NCBI RefSeq assembly: GCF_001426665.1
Contig: NZ_LMEY01000029.1
Coordinates: forward strand, 260,654-324,653
DNA length: 64,000 nt
Source of the DNA: Rhizobium sp. Root1334
GTDB lineage: Bacteria > Pseudomonadota > Alphaproteobacteria > Rhizobiales > Rhizobiaceae
Reading direction: 5' to 3'
A program made the translations under genes and the position numbers. Within the stretch, counting starts at the first letter, position 1. The number at the start of each line of letters is the position of its first letter. Shown here one piece after another: positions 10,101-18,546 of this stretch. The notes beneath the pieces are model-generated. The model did not search any database, was not told the origin of the DNA, and saw only the letters and a program-made list of their open reading frames with translations.

Positions 10101-13100
10101 CTTCCTGCGAGGTCACGCCGACATGGCGCATCTGCACCTGCGAACGGGTCCAGGCGTGGATAAGCTCATGATTGAAGCTGTCCGGATGACGATAGCGATC
10201 GATGGCCTTGTCGATATCCTGACGGTTTGGCGCAGCGATGGTCCAGAAGATCACACTGACCTTCTTGCCCGCCGGCACGCGCACGACGCGGCGCAGCGAG
10301 ACGATCGGATCAAGCGTATAACCGTCCGAACCGGAGAGCTTGGCATCGGTATCGAAGGCCTGCGCTTCGGCAAGCGTACGGCCTGTTCCGATGAAGCGGC
10401 GGCGATCCGTCTCTGCCTCGGTATGGCGGGTGCTGGCGGCATTATCGACGATCAGGTGCGCCACCTGCATGTCCGGTTCGCCGGGACTGCGCTTGTTGCG
10501 CGTGACGCGGATGACGTCACCCTTTGGATCGACTTCCGTCTTCAGGAACATCTTGGCAAACAGCGGATGGGCGCTGTCGGTATCATCCGTGGTCAGAACC
10601 GGTTCTGCATAGGAGGTGACTTCGATGAAGCGGTCCTCGGTACCGGTGTTGAGCAGGATCACCCGGCGGCCTTCGGCATCGTGCTCGGTGGCGACGATGC
10701 ACTCGACTTCGCTGGTGAGATCGCCGACCTTCTTGATGAACTCTGCCTTGTCGTCGCCGAAGCGGGTCGTCGTCGTTTCACCTTCCGCACGGCGCGGTTC
10801 GGCTGTTGCCGACCACCAGTCGCCGGTCGTCGTATCGCGCAGGAAGATGAATGTACCGGAGCGATCTTCAGTCGGATCGGCCTTCCAGCGCGCGACGGTC
10901 TGGCCGTTCCAGCGGGAATAACCCGAACCGGTCGCCGTCAGCATCACCGCATAGTGGCCGTTCGACAGGAAGACCGTCTCGCGGTCCTTGGCCAGCGGAT
11001 TGGTGATGACGCGGACTTCGGGGCGCAGCAGGTCTTCCTGGCCCTTGCCGAGCGATTCCGGCTCTTTCTTGGTGTTGATGATCGGAATATCGCGCGGCGC
11101 CTTTTCCTGCAGCAGCAGTTCGGCGGCTTCGATGACCGGGTCGGCGTGGAACCACTCACGCAAGCGTCCGTTGAAGACGACGTTGGCGACGGCTGCAATC
11201 GACATGCCATGATGGTGGGCATAGTAGTTGCGCACGACGGCGCAGGTCTTGCCCTCCGGCACGCGGGTCGGCGTGAAGTCGACAGCATCGTGGAAACCAT
11301 AGACGCCGAGCGCTCCGAGCGCGCGCAGGCGCTCCAGGTTGGCAATGGCCGCCTTGGGATCGTACATGCTGGCGAGGATCGAAGCGTAGGGAGCGATGAC
11401 GGCGTTCTGGCCGAGACCGCGCTTCAGGCCCAGCGTCGGTACACCGAAATTGGTATACTGATAGGTCAGTTCGTGGTCGCGGGCATTGAAGGCCGCTTCC
11501 GAAATGCCCCATGGCGTGCCAAGACGGCGGCCGTGGTTCATCTGTTCCTGAACGATCAGGTTGTTGGTCTGGTTGAGAATGCCACCCTGGCGCTCCTGCA
11601 TGACCAGCGGCGGCATCAGATATTCGAACATCGAGCCGGACCAGGAAATCAGCGCGCCGCGCGCGCCGATCGGCACGATCGGACGACCGAGCTTGTACCA
11701 GTGCTCCGTCGGCAAATCACCCTTGGCAATGGCAAACAGGCTGGTCAAACGCGCTTCCGACGCAAGAAGGTCGTAGCAGGCTTCGTCGAGGTCATTGGAA
11801 TTAACGCGGTAGCCGATCGACAGCAGGCGCCGTTCCGGACGGAACAGGAAGCTGAAATCCATCGAGAAGGCGATATCGCGAGCCCGGTCGCGGATGACGA
11901 TCAGGCGCTGGCGCAGCGCTTCGATGGCACCGAGATCAAAGACACCGTCGGCGATATGGGCTTCGCAAGTGTTGACGAGCATGGTCGCCCATTTCGTCAC
12001 TTCACCGCTCTGAGCGCTCTTCACCTCGTGATCGAGATTAACCGTGAGCTTGTGAATATCACGCGCGAGGACCGCGAGGTTGATCACCCGGATGGAGGCG
12101 AATTCGTGCTCGCGCTTGACGGCGGCGAGCGCGTTCTGGAAGCCGGTGATCCGCTCTTCCATCAAGCGGCGCAGTGGCCGCACGGTCTTGCGGTCATCCG
12201 GCAGATCGGCCAGCACTTCCGACAGGATTGAGGCAACGTCGCCGATACCGTCGAGATTGCCCTGAACGTGCGCGGACGGCGCTTCCGCCCAATCACGGCA
12301 CATCGAGGATACGGCGATCAGATGGCCGGCGAGATTGCCGCTATCGACGGCGGAGACATATTTCGGCTCCATCGTTTCCAGTGTGTCGGTCTTGTACCAA
12401 TTGTAGAGATGACCGCGATATTTCGGCATGCGATCAAGGGTGGAAACCGTTTCTTCCAGCCGGCGGATAGTTTCCTCGAAACCGATCCAGCCGAAATCGC
12501 GGGCAGACATGACGGAGAGAAGATAGACGCCGATATTCGTCGGCGACGTGCGCTCGGCGAGGATCGGATGCGGGATTTCCTGGAAATTGTCCGGCGGCAG
12601 AAAATGCTGCTCGGCGGTGACGAACTGCTCGAAATAGAGCCAGGTGCGGCGCGCGATCTTGCGCAACTCGTCGACGACCTCGTCCGGCACAACCAACTGG
12701 TCTTCCGTTTCGGCCGATTGGCTGACAAACCAGGCAACGGCCGGGGACAGAGCCCAGAGCAGCGCAAATGGAATGCCGATGAAGGGAAGGCCGGTATCGG
12801 AAATCGCTGCCAGCAGGAGCGAAATGACCGACAGGACCGGGGCGATCCACATCGACCGGTAATAATCAAGGATGCTGCCGCCAGCCGAGCTTTGCACCTG
12901 CGCAGCCGTGCGCCATTCCAGCATCAGCTTGCCACTGACGAAGGTTCTGTAGAGCGACCGCACGATCGCATCCATCATCATCGCGGCAGAATGGGCGAGG
13001 AAGACGATGCGCAGGGCGACCTGCGCATTGGCGGCCTGTATTTCGGAGAGAACGGCATGCAGATGGGCGCGCGCGACGATATCGTTGCGGCGCGGCATGA

Positions 13101-15741
13101 TGCCTGAGATCAGCGACAGGGTGGGCGCGACGAAGAGACTGAAGATCAGCACGAACTGCCAGACCAGCGCCTGTGTCGGCTCCATGTAGTACCAGCCCAT
13201 GACCGAGGCGATCAGCCAGGCACAGGGGATCAGCGAACGGCGCAGGTTATCGTACATCTTCCAGCGGCCGAGCATGCTGACGCCGTTGGACAGGTTGAAC
13301 ATATACGGCAGCAGCTGCCAGTCGCCGCGTGCCCAGCGATGCTGGCGCGACATCTCGACCTCGTAGCGGATCGGGAAATCCTCGACCAGCTCGACATCGC
13401 TGACCAGCGCGCAATGGGCCAGCGAGCCTTCGAGCAAATCGTGACTGAGAACCGCGTTTTCCTCGATCTTGCCTTTCAGGGCCGCCTCGAAGGCATCGAC
13501 GTGATAGAGACCCTTACCGGTAAACGTCCCTTCGCCCGCAATGTCCTGATAAACATCGGACACGGTGAAGACATAGGGGTCGATACCGCGGTTGACCGAG
13601 AAGATGCGCTGGAATGCCGACGCATCGCTGCCGGTGGTCAAGGACGGGGTAACACGCGGCTGCAGGATGCCGTAACCAGCCGTGACCTTCTGCGTGACCG
13701 GGTCGACGACCGGGCGGTTGATCGGGTGATAGAGCTTGCCGACGAGCTTGGTTACCGCATCACGCATCAGGCGCGTGTCGGAATCGAGCGTCATGACATA
13801 TTGTACATTTTCCGGCACGGTGTTGGCACCGGCAAGGAAGCTGGTGTCGCTATCGCCGCGCAGGAGCAGGTTCAACTCGTGCAGCTTGCCGCGTTTGCGT
13901 TCCCAGCCCATCCAGGCGCCTTCGGCTTCGTTGTAGAGGCGGCGGCGGTGCAGCAGGTAGAAACGGGTGCGGCCATCATGCGCATAGCGGGCGCTCAGCG
14001 TTTCGATCTCGGCCTTTGCGTATTCAAGCACATCGAGATCGGCAGCCGTTTCTTCTTCAGCACTATCGACCCAATCGCTGACCAGCGCGAAATAGATTTC
14101 GCCCTTTGGATTGGCGAGATAGTGAACCTCGAGATTGCGCACCAGTTCATCGACATGATCGCGCTTGGAAATCAGACAGGGGACGACGACGAGCGTTCGC
14201 GCATCCTCCGGAATCCCGTCAAGGAATTCGTATCCGACCAGTCTTGATGGAGTAACGCACAGCGTCACCAGCGTGTTGAAGAGGCCGGCTGCACCTTCCG
14301 AAGCGGGCAGGGCAAACAGCAGCAGCATGATCAACTTGGCACCCGTCGGAATTTCCATCGGGCTGACGAAAATGTAGACGGCAATCATCGCAAGGATGGT
14401 CAGGAGAATGTTTGGACCGGCAATCGCAAACCAGTCCAGCTTCCGGCCAAGCCGGATGATGGTCTGAAGGACGGACGGACGGTAGCCGATCTTTTCTTCC
14501 AGCAGACGGCGCTGCTTGCCGACGAGAAAGCCGCCGACATTTGGCTCATGCGGCATCTCGATGGTGCTGGCGTCGGCCTTGACCATGGCAAGCGCGATCT
14601 GCGTAACTTCAAGTTCGGAACTGCCGGAGCGGCGGGCTAGCCGTTCGATGGTGTTGCGGTACTTGTTGCGCGATCCGAAATCGAGGGCGGAATAATCCGA
14701 GCCTTCACGCAATGCGTCATCGAGCTTACTGACGCTTTCGAACCAGACGGCCCAGTCGTTATCGTCGATTTCACGCAGGCTGCGGATGATGTTGCTCATC
14801 GTCGCATTGCCCGACGACAGCCGGTTTTGCTCGGCGACCAGAGCTTCCTCGACGTCACTACCGCGTTTTTCCAGCTGTCTTTCCAGCCAGGTAATAACAA
14901 ATCCCGATGTCTGCGATCCGTCCCGCAGGCGGTAGAGCAGCTGCGCGACAAATGTGTTGTCGGCACAGAGCGGCTCGGCCTCGGCCAGCACGGACTCGAA
15001 TTTTTCCGGCGTGCCGAGACGGACAATCTGGTCGGCAACGTCGTTTGCCTTGTTGCGCATGTTGCGCGACCGGTCGACCCGGATGGCGATACGCCGCAGA
15101 TTTTCGATCAGCACGAACCGGACGATGGACGGCAGAGCCCACAATTCGCCGATCTTGAAGGTCTCGTGTTCCTGGAAGCCGGAAACCATCGCCGTCAGGC
15201 TTTCGCGCGACACCGTGCTGTGGGTATGGGCCACATAGAGCCAGGCGAGCGCCATGGTGCGCGGGATTGTTGTGCCGGCAACCGGCAAGGTCGGCAGCTG
15301 GCGATAGAACTTGCGCGGAAAATCGCGCCGCACTTCCTGGATCGATTCTTCGACGAGATAATGGTTGTCGAGCAGCCATTCGGCGGCAGGCGTGATCGAA
15401 GCACCGGCCTCGACATCGGTCGCCGTCACCTTGTAGACGCGGAAAATCTCGTTTTCGTTTTCGCGGTGGCGCGGACGGAACTCGAAGGGAAAGAACCCCG
15501 GAAGAGACGAAACACCGTCACGGGCGAGTGCTGCACCGCATTCACGAAGCTCATCGATGGTGAAATAGGTCGAGCGGATCGAATCGTTATAGTCGATCGG
15601 CTTGATCTCGGCTTCGCGTTGCGGCGTGGACGGCGTGTTATGAAGAGGCATGGGTACGGGTTCTGGATCCAGGCGGTGTTGAAGGGTCCGGTGGTCGTGC
15701 CGGATGGGCTGCTGCCCTGATTTTTGGCTCTGCGCTTCCAC
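7162..15741 (-). CDS. ndvB: Cyclic beta-1,2-glucan synthase NdvB/ChvB
   Basis: Giant inner-membrane enzyme that initiates on itself, polymerises, trims and cyclises beta-1,2-glucan from UDP-glucose. 2859 residues from a GTG at 15741, or 2829 from the ATG at 15651 (MPLHNTPSTPQ); neither has a strong ribosome-binding site, and known homologues are about 2820-2830, favouring 15651. Domains seen: membrane helices near 437-500; glycosyltransferase GT84 with TLDSDTRL at 651-658 and RQHRWARGDW at 799-808; further helices about 840-1010; a glucoamylase-like domain about 1030-1560; and a C-terminal GH94 phosphorylase-type domain with GDWNDGMNRVG near 2553-2563, which sets ring size. Intact over its whole length. 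The plus strand carries long meaningless antisense frames. Confidence 0.97.
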   Translation of the reverse strand: MEAQSQKSGQQPIRHDHRTLQHRLDPEPVPMPLHNTPSTPQREAEIKPIDYNDSIRSTYFTIDELRECGAALARDGVSSLPGFFPFEFRPRHRENENEIFRVYKVTATDVEAGASITPAAEWLLDNHYLVEESIQEVRRDFPRKFYRQLPTLPVAGTTIPRTMALAWLYVAHTHSTVSRESLTAMVSGFQEHETFKIGELWALPSIVRFVLIENLRRIAIRVDRSRNMRNKANDVADQIVRLGTPEKFESVLAEAEPLCADNTFVAQLLYRLRDGSQTSGFVITWLERQLEKRGSDVEEALVAEQNRLSSGNATMSNIIRSLREIDDNDWAVWFESVSKLDDALREGSDYSALDFGSRNKYRNTIERLARRSGSSELEVTQIALAMVKADASTIEMPHEPNVGGFLVGKQRRLLEEKIGYRPSVLQTIIRLGRKLDWFAIAGPNILLTILAMIAVYIFVSPMEIPTGAKLIMLLLFALPASEGAAGLFNTLVTLCVTPSRLVGYEFLDGIPEDARTLVVVPCLISKRDHVDELVRNLEVHYLANPKGEIYFALVSDWVDSAEEETAADLDVLEYAKAEIETLSARYAHDGRTRFYLLHRRRLYNEAEGAWMGWERKRGKLHELNLLLRGDSDTSFLAGANTVPENVQYVMTLDSDTRLMRDAVTKLVGKLYHPINRPVVDPVTQKVTAGYGILQPRVTPSLTTGSDASAFQRIFSVNRGIDPYVFTVSDVYQDIAGEGTFTGKGLYHVDAFEAALKGKIEENAVLSHDLLEGSLAHCALVSDVELVEDFPIRYEVEMSRQHRWARGDWQLLPYMFNLSNGVSMLGRWKMYDNLRRSLIPCAWLIASVMGWYYMEPTQALVWQFVLIFSLFVAPTLSLISGIMPRRNDIVARAHLHAVLSEIQAANAQVALRIVFLAHSAAMMMDAIVRSLYRTFVSGKLMLEWRTAAQVQSSAGGSILDYYRSMWIAPVLSVISLLLAAISDTGLPFIGIPFALLWALSPAVAWFVSQSAETEDQLVVPDEVVDELRKIARRTWLYFEQFVTAEQHFLPPDNFQEIPHPILAERTSPTNIGVYLLSVMSARDFGWIGFEETIRRLEETVSTLDRMPKYRGHLYNWYKTDTLETMEPKYVSAVDSGNLAGHLIAVSSMCRDWAEAPSAHVQGNLDGIGDVASILSEVLADLPDDRKTVRPLRRLMEERITGFQNALAAVKREHEFASIRVINLAVLARDIHKLTVNLDHEVKSAQSGEVTKWATMLVNTCEAHIADGVFDLGAIEALRQRLIVIRDRARDIAFSMDFSFLFRPERRLLSIGYRVNSNDLDEACYDLLASEARLTSLFAIAKGDLPTEHWYKLGRPIVPIGARGALISWSGSMFEYLMPPLVMQERQGGILNQTNNLIVQEQMNHGRRLGTPWGISEAAFNARDHELTYQYTNFGVPTLGLKRGLGQNAVIAPYASILASMYDPKAAIANLERLRALGALGVYGFHDAVDFTPTRVPEGKTCAVVRNYYAHHHGMSIAAVANVVFNGRLREWFHADPVIEAAELLLQEKAPRDIPIINTKKEPESLGKGQEDLLRPEVRVITNPLAKDRETVFLSNGHYAVMLTATGSGYSRWNGQTVARWKADPTEDRSGTFIFLRDTTTGDWWSATAEPRRAEGETTTTRFGDDKAEFIKKVGDLTSEVECIVATEHDAEGRRVILLNTGTEDRFIEVTSYAEPVLTTDDTDSAHPLFAKMFLKTEVDPKGDVIRVTRNKRSPGEPDMQVAHLIVDNAASTRHTEAETDRRRFIGTGRTLAEAQAFDTDAKLSGSDGYTLDPIVSLRRVVRVPAGKKVSVIFWTIAAPNRQDIDKAIDRYRHPDSFNHELIHAWTRSQVQMRHVGVTSQEAASFQMLGRYLVYPDMQLRADTATVQAGLAPQSALWPLSISGDFPIFAVRINDDIDLGIAREALRAQEYLRSRGVTADLVIINERASSYAQDMQHTLDAMAENLRLRGLADGPRQHIFAVRRDIMEPETWTALLSASRAVFHARNGKISDQISRAENLLAKPSPKEDIPAGPLLAIIPDDSGAENVEINGDGLDFWNGYGGFSPDGREYVTRLRGGEATPQPWINVISNEAFGFHVAAEGAAFTWGRNSRDYQLTPWTNDPVINRPGEAIFIRDMNSGAVLSPYAALSRRKSVQFETRHGLGYSVFKSVQDGLKIEVGQAVHRTAPVKYLRLLLNNTTGETRSLKVYGYAEWVLGNNRTKTAPFILSHLDEASGAVLATNPYSIDYSGRTAFLAASDMPSGFTSSRREFLGQGGSIYAPKAVRDGGLLSGAVEADGDPCAAVVLDVTLEAGASRELTFYIGDSDNAGQALEHLAEARKSTFEAVLEASNSYWQDFTGVLQIETPDKAFNNMVNAWLPYQSLGCRILARSAFYQASGAFGFRDQLQDTLAFIVHRPELARAQILNAAARQFVEGDVLHWWLPNTGAGVRTLISDDVVWLGHAVQHYCSVTGTKDILDEQIAFIEGAALEPGQHDSFYQPTVSERRASLYEHCAIALDLAIARKGENGLPLILGGDWNDGMNRVGIEGRGTSVWLGWFLAATLRSFLVIARERGDTKRVSAWEAHLESLKKALETAGWDGSHYRRGYYDDGTPLGSAESSECRIDSIAQSWSVLSGEGDAARSAEAMDAVLAELADGDHQIIRLFTPPLSGTAQDPGYIKAYPPGVRENGGQYTHAATWVVLALAAQNRTEDAWRAFKMLNPVNHAKDRESADHYRVEPYVVAADIYGDGTLTGRGGWTWYTGSAAWLYRAAVEGILGIRRQGDKLIVQPVLPKDWNGFSATLTIDGKAHVISVTKNTENGEPIVSVNNTVTKNAHEGVLL

Positions 15742-16127
15742 GATCCTAGCTGTCCGCTTGCGCTCTGCCGAAAGCCGTCAGGTCTCGCGCAAGCGGGAAA
15801 CCAAAAAGTTTGGCATTGCCCGGACGGGCTTGGGAAGGTGTGAAAACGACAGTCACTTCGCTATCAAGGCTGCGTGATGCAAGAAATTGGCATTTTTTAG
15901 CCGTAGTGCCAATATGTTGCAAGAAGCGCGGCCGGCGTTCAGGGTGATTTCGCGCCTGCCACGCAAAAGAAAGCGCGGCATACACTTTTTTCGTCTCAAC
16001 CAAGTCCGGGAAATCGTTTTCAACTGTATATTTGAGGCTGTTCATCCAGACCGGAACGCGCCTGGACGGGAAATGTTCCATCCATCCGGCCGCGTTACAA
16101 TAGAGCGCCTTCCCCGGCGCCCGGCGG
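15742..16127. other. Intergenic region upstream of ndvB
   Basis: 386 bases between the LysR gene stop and ndvB, both on the minus strand. It should hold the ndvB promoter. The only structure I see is TTGGCA (15887-15892) facing TGCCAA (15907-15912) across 14 bases, with another TTGGCA near 15810. No convincing gene. Confidence 0.5.
15887..15912. promoter_or_regulatory. TTGGCA/TGCCAA inverted half-sites upstream of ndvB
   Basis: Two 6-bp inverted half-sites whose centres are 20 bases (two helical turns) apart, about 146-171 bases upstream of the ndvB GTG. This is compatible with a dimeric regulator site, but with six-base arms it could be chance. Confidence 0.3.
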
Positions 16128-17021
16128 TCACCCCACCTGCTTGACGATCCAGGCGCGAAATGCCTGGCTGACCGGATTTTCCAGCTTGCCCTCCGGCACC
16201 ACCAGATAATAGCTGTTTTCCGTGTGCATCGGCCGGTCGAAGACGACACGCAGCCGATCGGCCGCAAGTTCCTGCTCGATGAGGTAGCGCGGTACCAGCG
16301 CAAAGCCGAGACCGACGATTGCGGCCTCGATGACCATCGAAAACTGGTCGAAGCGGTTGCCGCGATAGGCCGACTTCATCTCGCCGCCATTGCTTTCAAA
16401 CCACTGCGCCCACATCTTCGGCCGCGTGGCGAGATGCAAGAGCGGCTTGTGTTCCAGCTCGCCGGGTTCCTTCATCGGATTGAGAGCCAGAAGTGCAGGA
16501 CTAGCGACTGGTACGATGATCTCGCTGCAGAGATAGCTGCAGGTGGCATGCGCCCAGACCGGTTGGCCATAGTGTATGGCGAGATCGAAATTCTGCTCTT
16601 CGAAATCGAACGGTTGCGACCGCGAGGCGATGTTGATCACCGTGCCGGGATGCTGATTGAGAAAATCCGGAAGCCGCGGCGTCAGCCAGCGGCTGCCGAA
16701 GGTCGGCAGCGATGCGACGGAGAGCGTCGATTCCGAGCGAGCCGACGCCATGGCGCGAACCATCAACTCCTCTGACTGGGTCAGCAGCCGGCGAACCTCT
16801 GGCAGGAATTTCTGACCGGCATCGGACAGAATGACCCGCTGGCGGATGCGCTCGAACAGGAGCACCCCGATCTGGCTTTCAAGATCCTTGATCTGGCGGC
16901 TGACGGCGCTCTGGGTCAGGTTCAACTCGGCGGCTGCCTGCGTGAAGCTGCCGTGACGCGCGGCACACTCGAATGCCTGCAGCGTGGTAACATCAGGGAC
17001 CAGTCTTCTGCTCAACTTCAT
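16128..17021 (-). CDS. LysR-family regulator of the aminoadipate/lysine operon
   Basis: 297 residues: LysR winged helix at about 13-72 (FECAARHGSFTQAAAELNLTQSAVSRQIKDLE region) and a substrate-binding domain at about 95-295, closest in style to the GcvA subgroup. It is divergent from hglS with 115 bases between, the classical LysR arrangement, so it most likely controls the hglS-to-aminotransferase operon with lysine or a downstream intermediate (aminoadipate, 2-oxoadipate) as effector. The effector is inference. The ATG at 17021 gives MKLSRRLVPDVTTLQAFE, a normal LysR N-terminus. Confidence 0.85.
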   Translation of the reverse strand: MKLSRRLVPDVTTLQAFECAARHGSFTQAAAELNLTQSAVSRQIKDLESQIGVLLFERIRQRVILSDAGQKFLPEVRRLLTQSEELMVRAMASARSESTLSVASLPTFGSRWLTPRLPDFLNQHPGTVINIASRSQPFDFEEQNFDLAIHYGQPVWAHATCSYLCSEIIVPVASPALLALNPMKEPGELEHKPLLHLATRPKMWAQWFESNGGEMKSAYRGNRFDQFSMVIEAAIVGLGFALVPRYLIEQELAADRLRVVFDRPMHTENSYYLVVPEGKLENPVSQAFRAWIVKQVG

Positions 17022-17136
17022 TCCAGCCTCGCATGATCATAGTCATAACCGTCGCAATCAATGCCCATTCGCCACATATATGATACGAAATGAGAATGAT
17101 CACCGTTATCCCTTCCATACTGCGAGGCGCGTTGCC
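17022..17136. promoter_or_regulatory. LysR / hglS divergent promoter region
   Basis: 115 bases between the divergent LysR gene and hglS. It holds A/T-rich dyads such as ATGATCATAGTCAT near 17032-17045, which could be a LysR-type T-N11-A site. No further proof from sequence. Confidence 0.4.
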
Positions 17137-18537
17137 GTGAAAGAGAATAGTTTCGTATCCACCGACCATATCCGCTCAGCCTTTTCCGCGGCGATGTCGG
17201 CCATGTACCGCACCGAGGTGCCGGCCTATGGCACATTGATGGAATTGGTAGGCAGGGTGAATGCAGAAACGCTCGCCGCCGATCCGGATCTGCAGGCCCG
17301 CCTTGAGGATACGGACTCGCTGGAGCGCATCTCCGAGGAGCGCCACGGTGCGATCCGGCTCGGCACGCCCGCCGAACTGTCGATGATGCGCCGCGTCTTT
17401 GCCGTCATGGGCATGATGCCGGTCGGTTACTACGATTTGTCGACCGCCGGCGTTCCGGTTCATTCGACGGCTTTCCGCCCGGTCGGCGATGCGGCCCTGA
17501 AGAAAAACCCGTTCCGCGTCTTCACCTCGCTGCTCCGCCTCGACCTGATCACCGACGAAGCGCTGCGCAATGAGGCCGAACAGATCCTGTCAAAGCGTCA
17601 GATATTCACCGACGGCGCCATCGCGCTGACGGAAAAGGCGGAAAAGCAGGGTGGCCTCGACAAGACCGACGCCGAACGTTTCGTTGCCGAAGCGCTGGAA
17701 ACCTTCCGCTGGCACGATAGGGCCAATGTCAGCCCGGACATGTATCATCGCCTGCACGATGCCCACCGGCTGATTGCCGACGTGGTCTCGTTCAAGGGCC
17801 CACATATCAACCATCTGACGCCGCGCACGCTGGATATCGACGCTGTTCAGGCGCGCATGCCCGACTACAAGATAGCGCCCAAAGCAACGATCGAGGGTCC
17901 GCCAACCCGCAAATGCGCCATCCTGTTGCGCCAGACGTCGTTCAAGGCGCTGGAAGAACCGGTGTCGTTCCAGGCTGCGGACGGCAGCTGGCATGAAGGT
18001 TCGCACACCGCCCGTTTCGGTGAGATCGAACAGCGCGGTATTGCGCTGACTCCTAAGGGTCGGACGCTGTATGACGACCTGCTCAATGCGTCCCGCAAGA
18101 TCGTCCGCCCGGCTGCTGACGGCTCGAATGCTGCGGACTATGAAAAGGCTCTGTCAGAGGCCTTCCTTCCGTTCCCCGATACATGGGCCGGCATCCGTGC
18201 TGAAGGTCTCGGTTACTTTGCCTATTCGCTGACGGCCAAGGGCCGCAAGGCAAAGGCCGATACATCCGCAAGCCTCGACAGCCTGATCGCCGATGGCCTC
18301 GTTCAGTTCGATCCGATCGTCTACGAAGACTTCCTGCCCGTCAGCGCCGCCGGTATCTTCCAGTCCAATCTCGGCGACGAGGCTGCCCAGGAATTCGTGG
18401 CAAGCCCCAACCAGCAGCGTTTCGAACTGGATCTCGGTGCGAAAGTCCTGAACGAGTTCGATCACTATGCCGGTATCGAGCAGGCTTCGATTGTCGATGT
18501 CAGACAGATGCTTTCGTCTGCGCAGGCAGCGGAGTAA
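17137..18537 (+). CDS. hglS: 2-oxoadipate dioxygenase/decarboxylase, DUF1338 (HglS/YdcJ)
   Basis: Iron enzyme that converts 2-oxoadipate to D-2-hydroxyglutarate with O2 and loss of CO2, in lysine catabolism. Starting at GTG 17137 gives 466 residues. Numbering then places His70, Arg74 and His226 exactly where HglS of Pseudomonas putida has its metal and substrate residues (recalled as H70, R74, H226 and E294); Glu296 in FGEIEQRG is the likely third ligand. This fit, and GCGAGGCG upstream, decide the start; an in-frame upstream codon at 16984 would run back into the LysR gene. First gene of a four-gene operon with 9-30 base gaps. Confidence 0.92.
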   Translation: MKENSFVSTDHIRSAFSAAMSAMYRTEVPAYGTLMELVGRVNAETLAADPDLQARLEDTDSLERISEERHGAIRLGTPAELSMMRRVFAVMGMMPVGYYDLSTAGVPVHSTAFRPVGDAALKKNPFRVFTSLLRLDLITDEALRNEAEQILSKRQIFTDGAIALTEKAEKQGGLDKTDAERFVAEALETFRWHDRANVSPDMYHRLHDAHRLIADVVSFKGPHINHLTPRTLDIDAVQARMPDYKIAPKATIEGPPTRKCAILLRQTSFKALEEPVSFQAADGSWHEGSHTARFGEIEQRGIALTPKGRTLYDDLLNASRKIVRPAADGSNAADYEKALSEAFLPFPDTWAGIRAEGLGYFAYSLTAKGRKAKADTSASLDSLIADGLVQFDPIVYEDFLPVSAAGIFQSNLGDEAAQEFVASPNQQRFELDLGAKVLNEFDHYAGIEQASIVDVRQMLSSAQAAE

Positions 18538-18546
18538 AGCTGAAGC

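Noticed and set aside
8443..12231. Very long open frame (1262 codons) on the plus strand inside ndvB
   Set aside because: Antisense shadow of a high-GC gene; no recognisable domain, and ndvB is intact on the other strand with catalytic motifs.
15746..16303. Minus-strand frame overlapping the 3' end of the LysR gene and the ndvB upstream region
   Set aside because: Out of frame with the LysR gene over 175 bases, no ribosome-binding site, no known product; possible frameshifted tail considered, but the LysR protein already has a full-length C-terminus.
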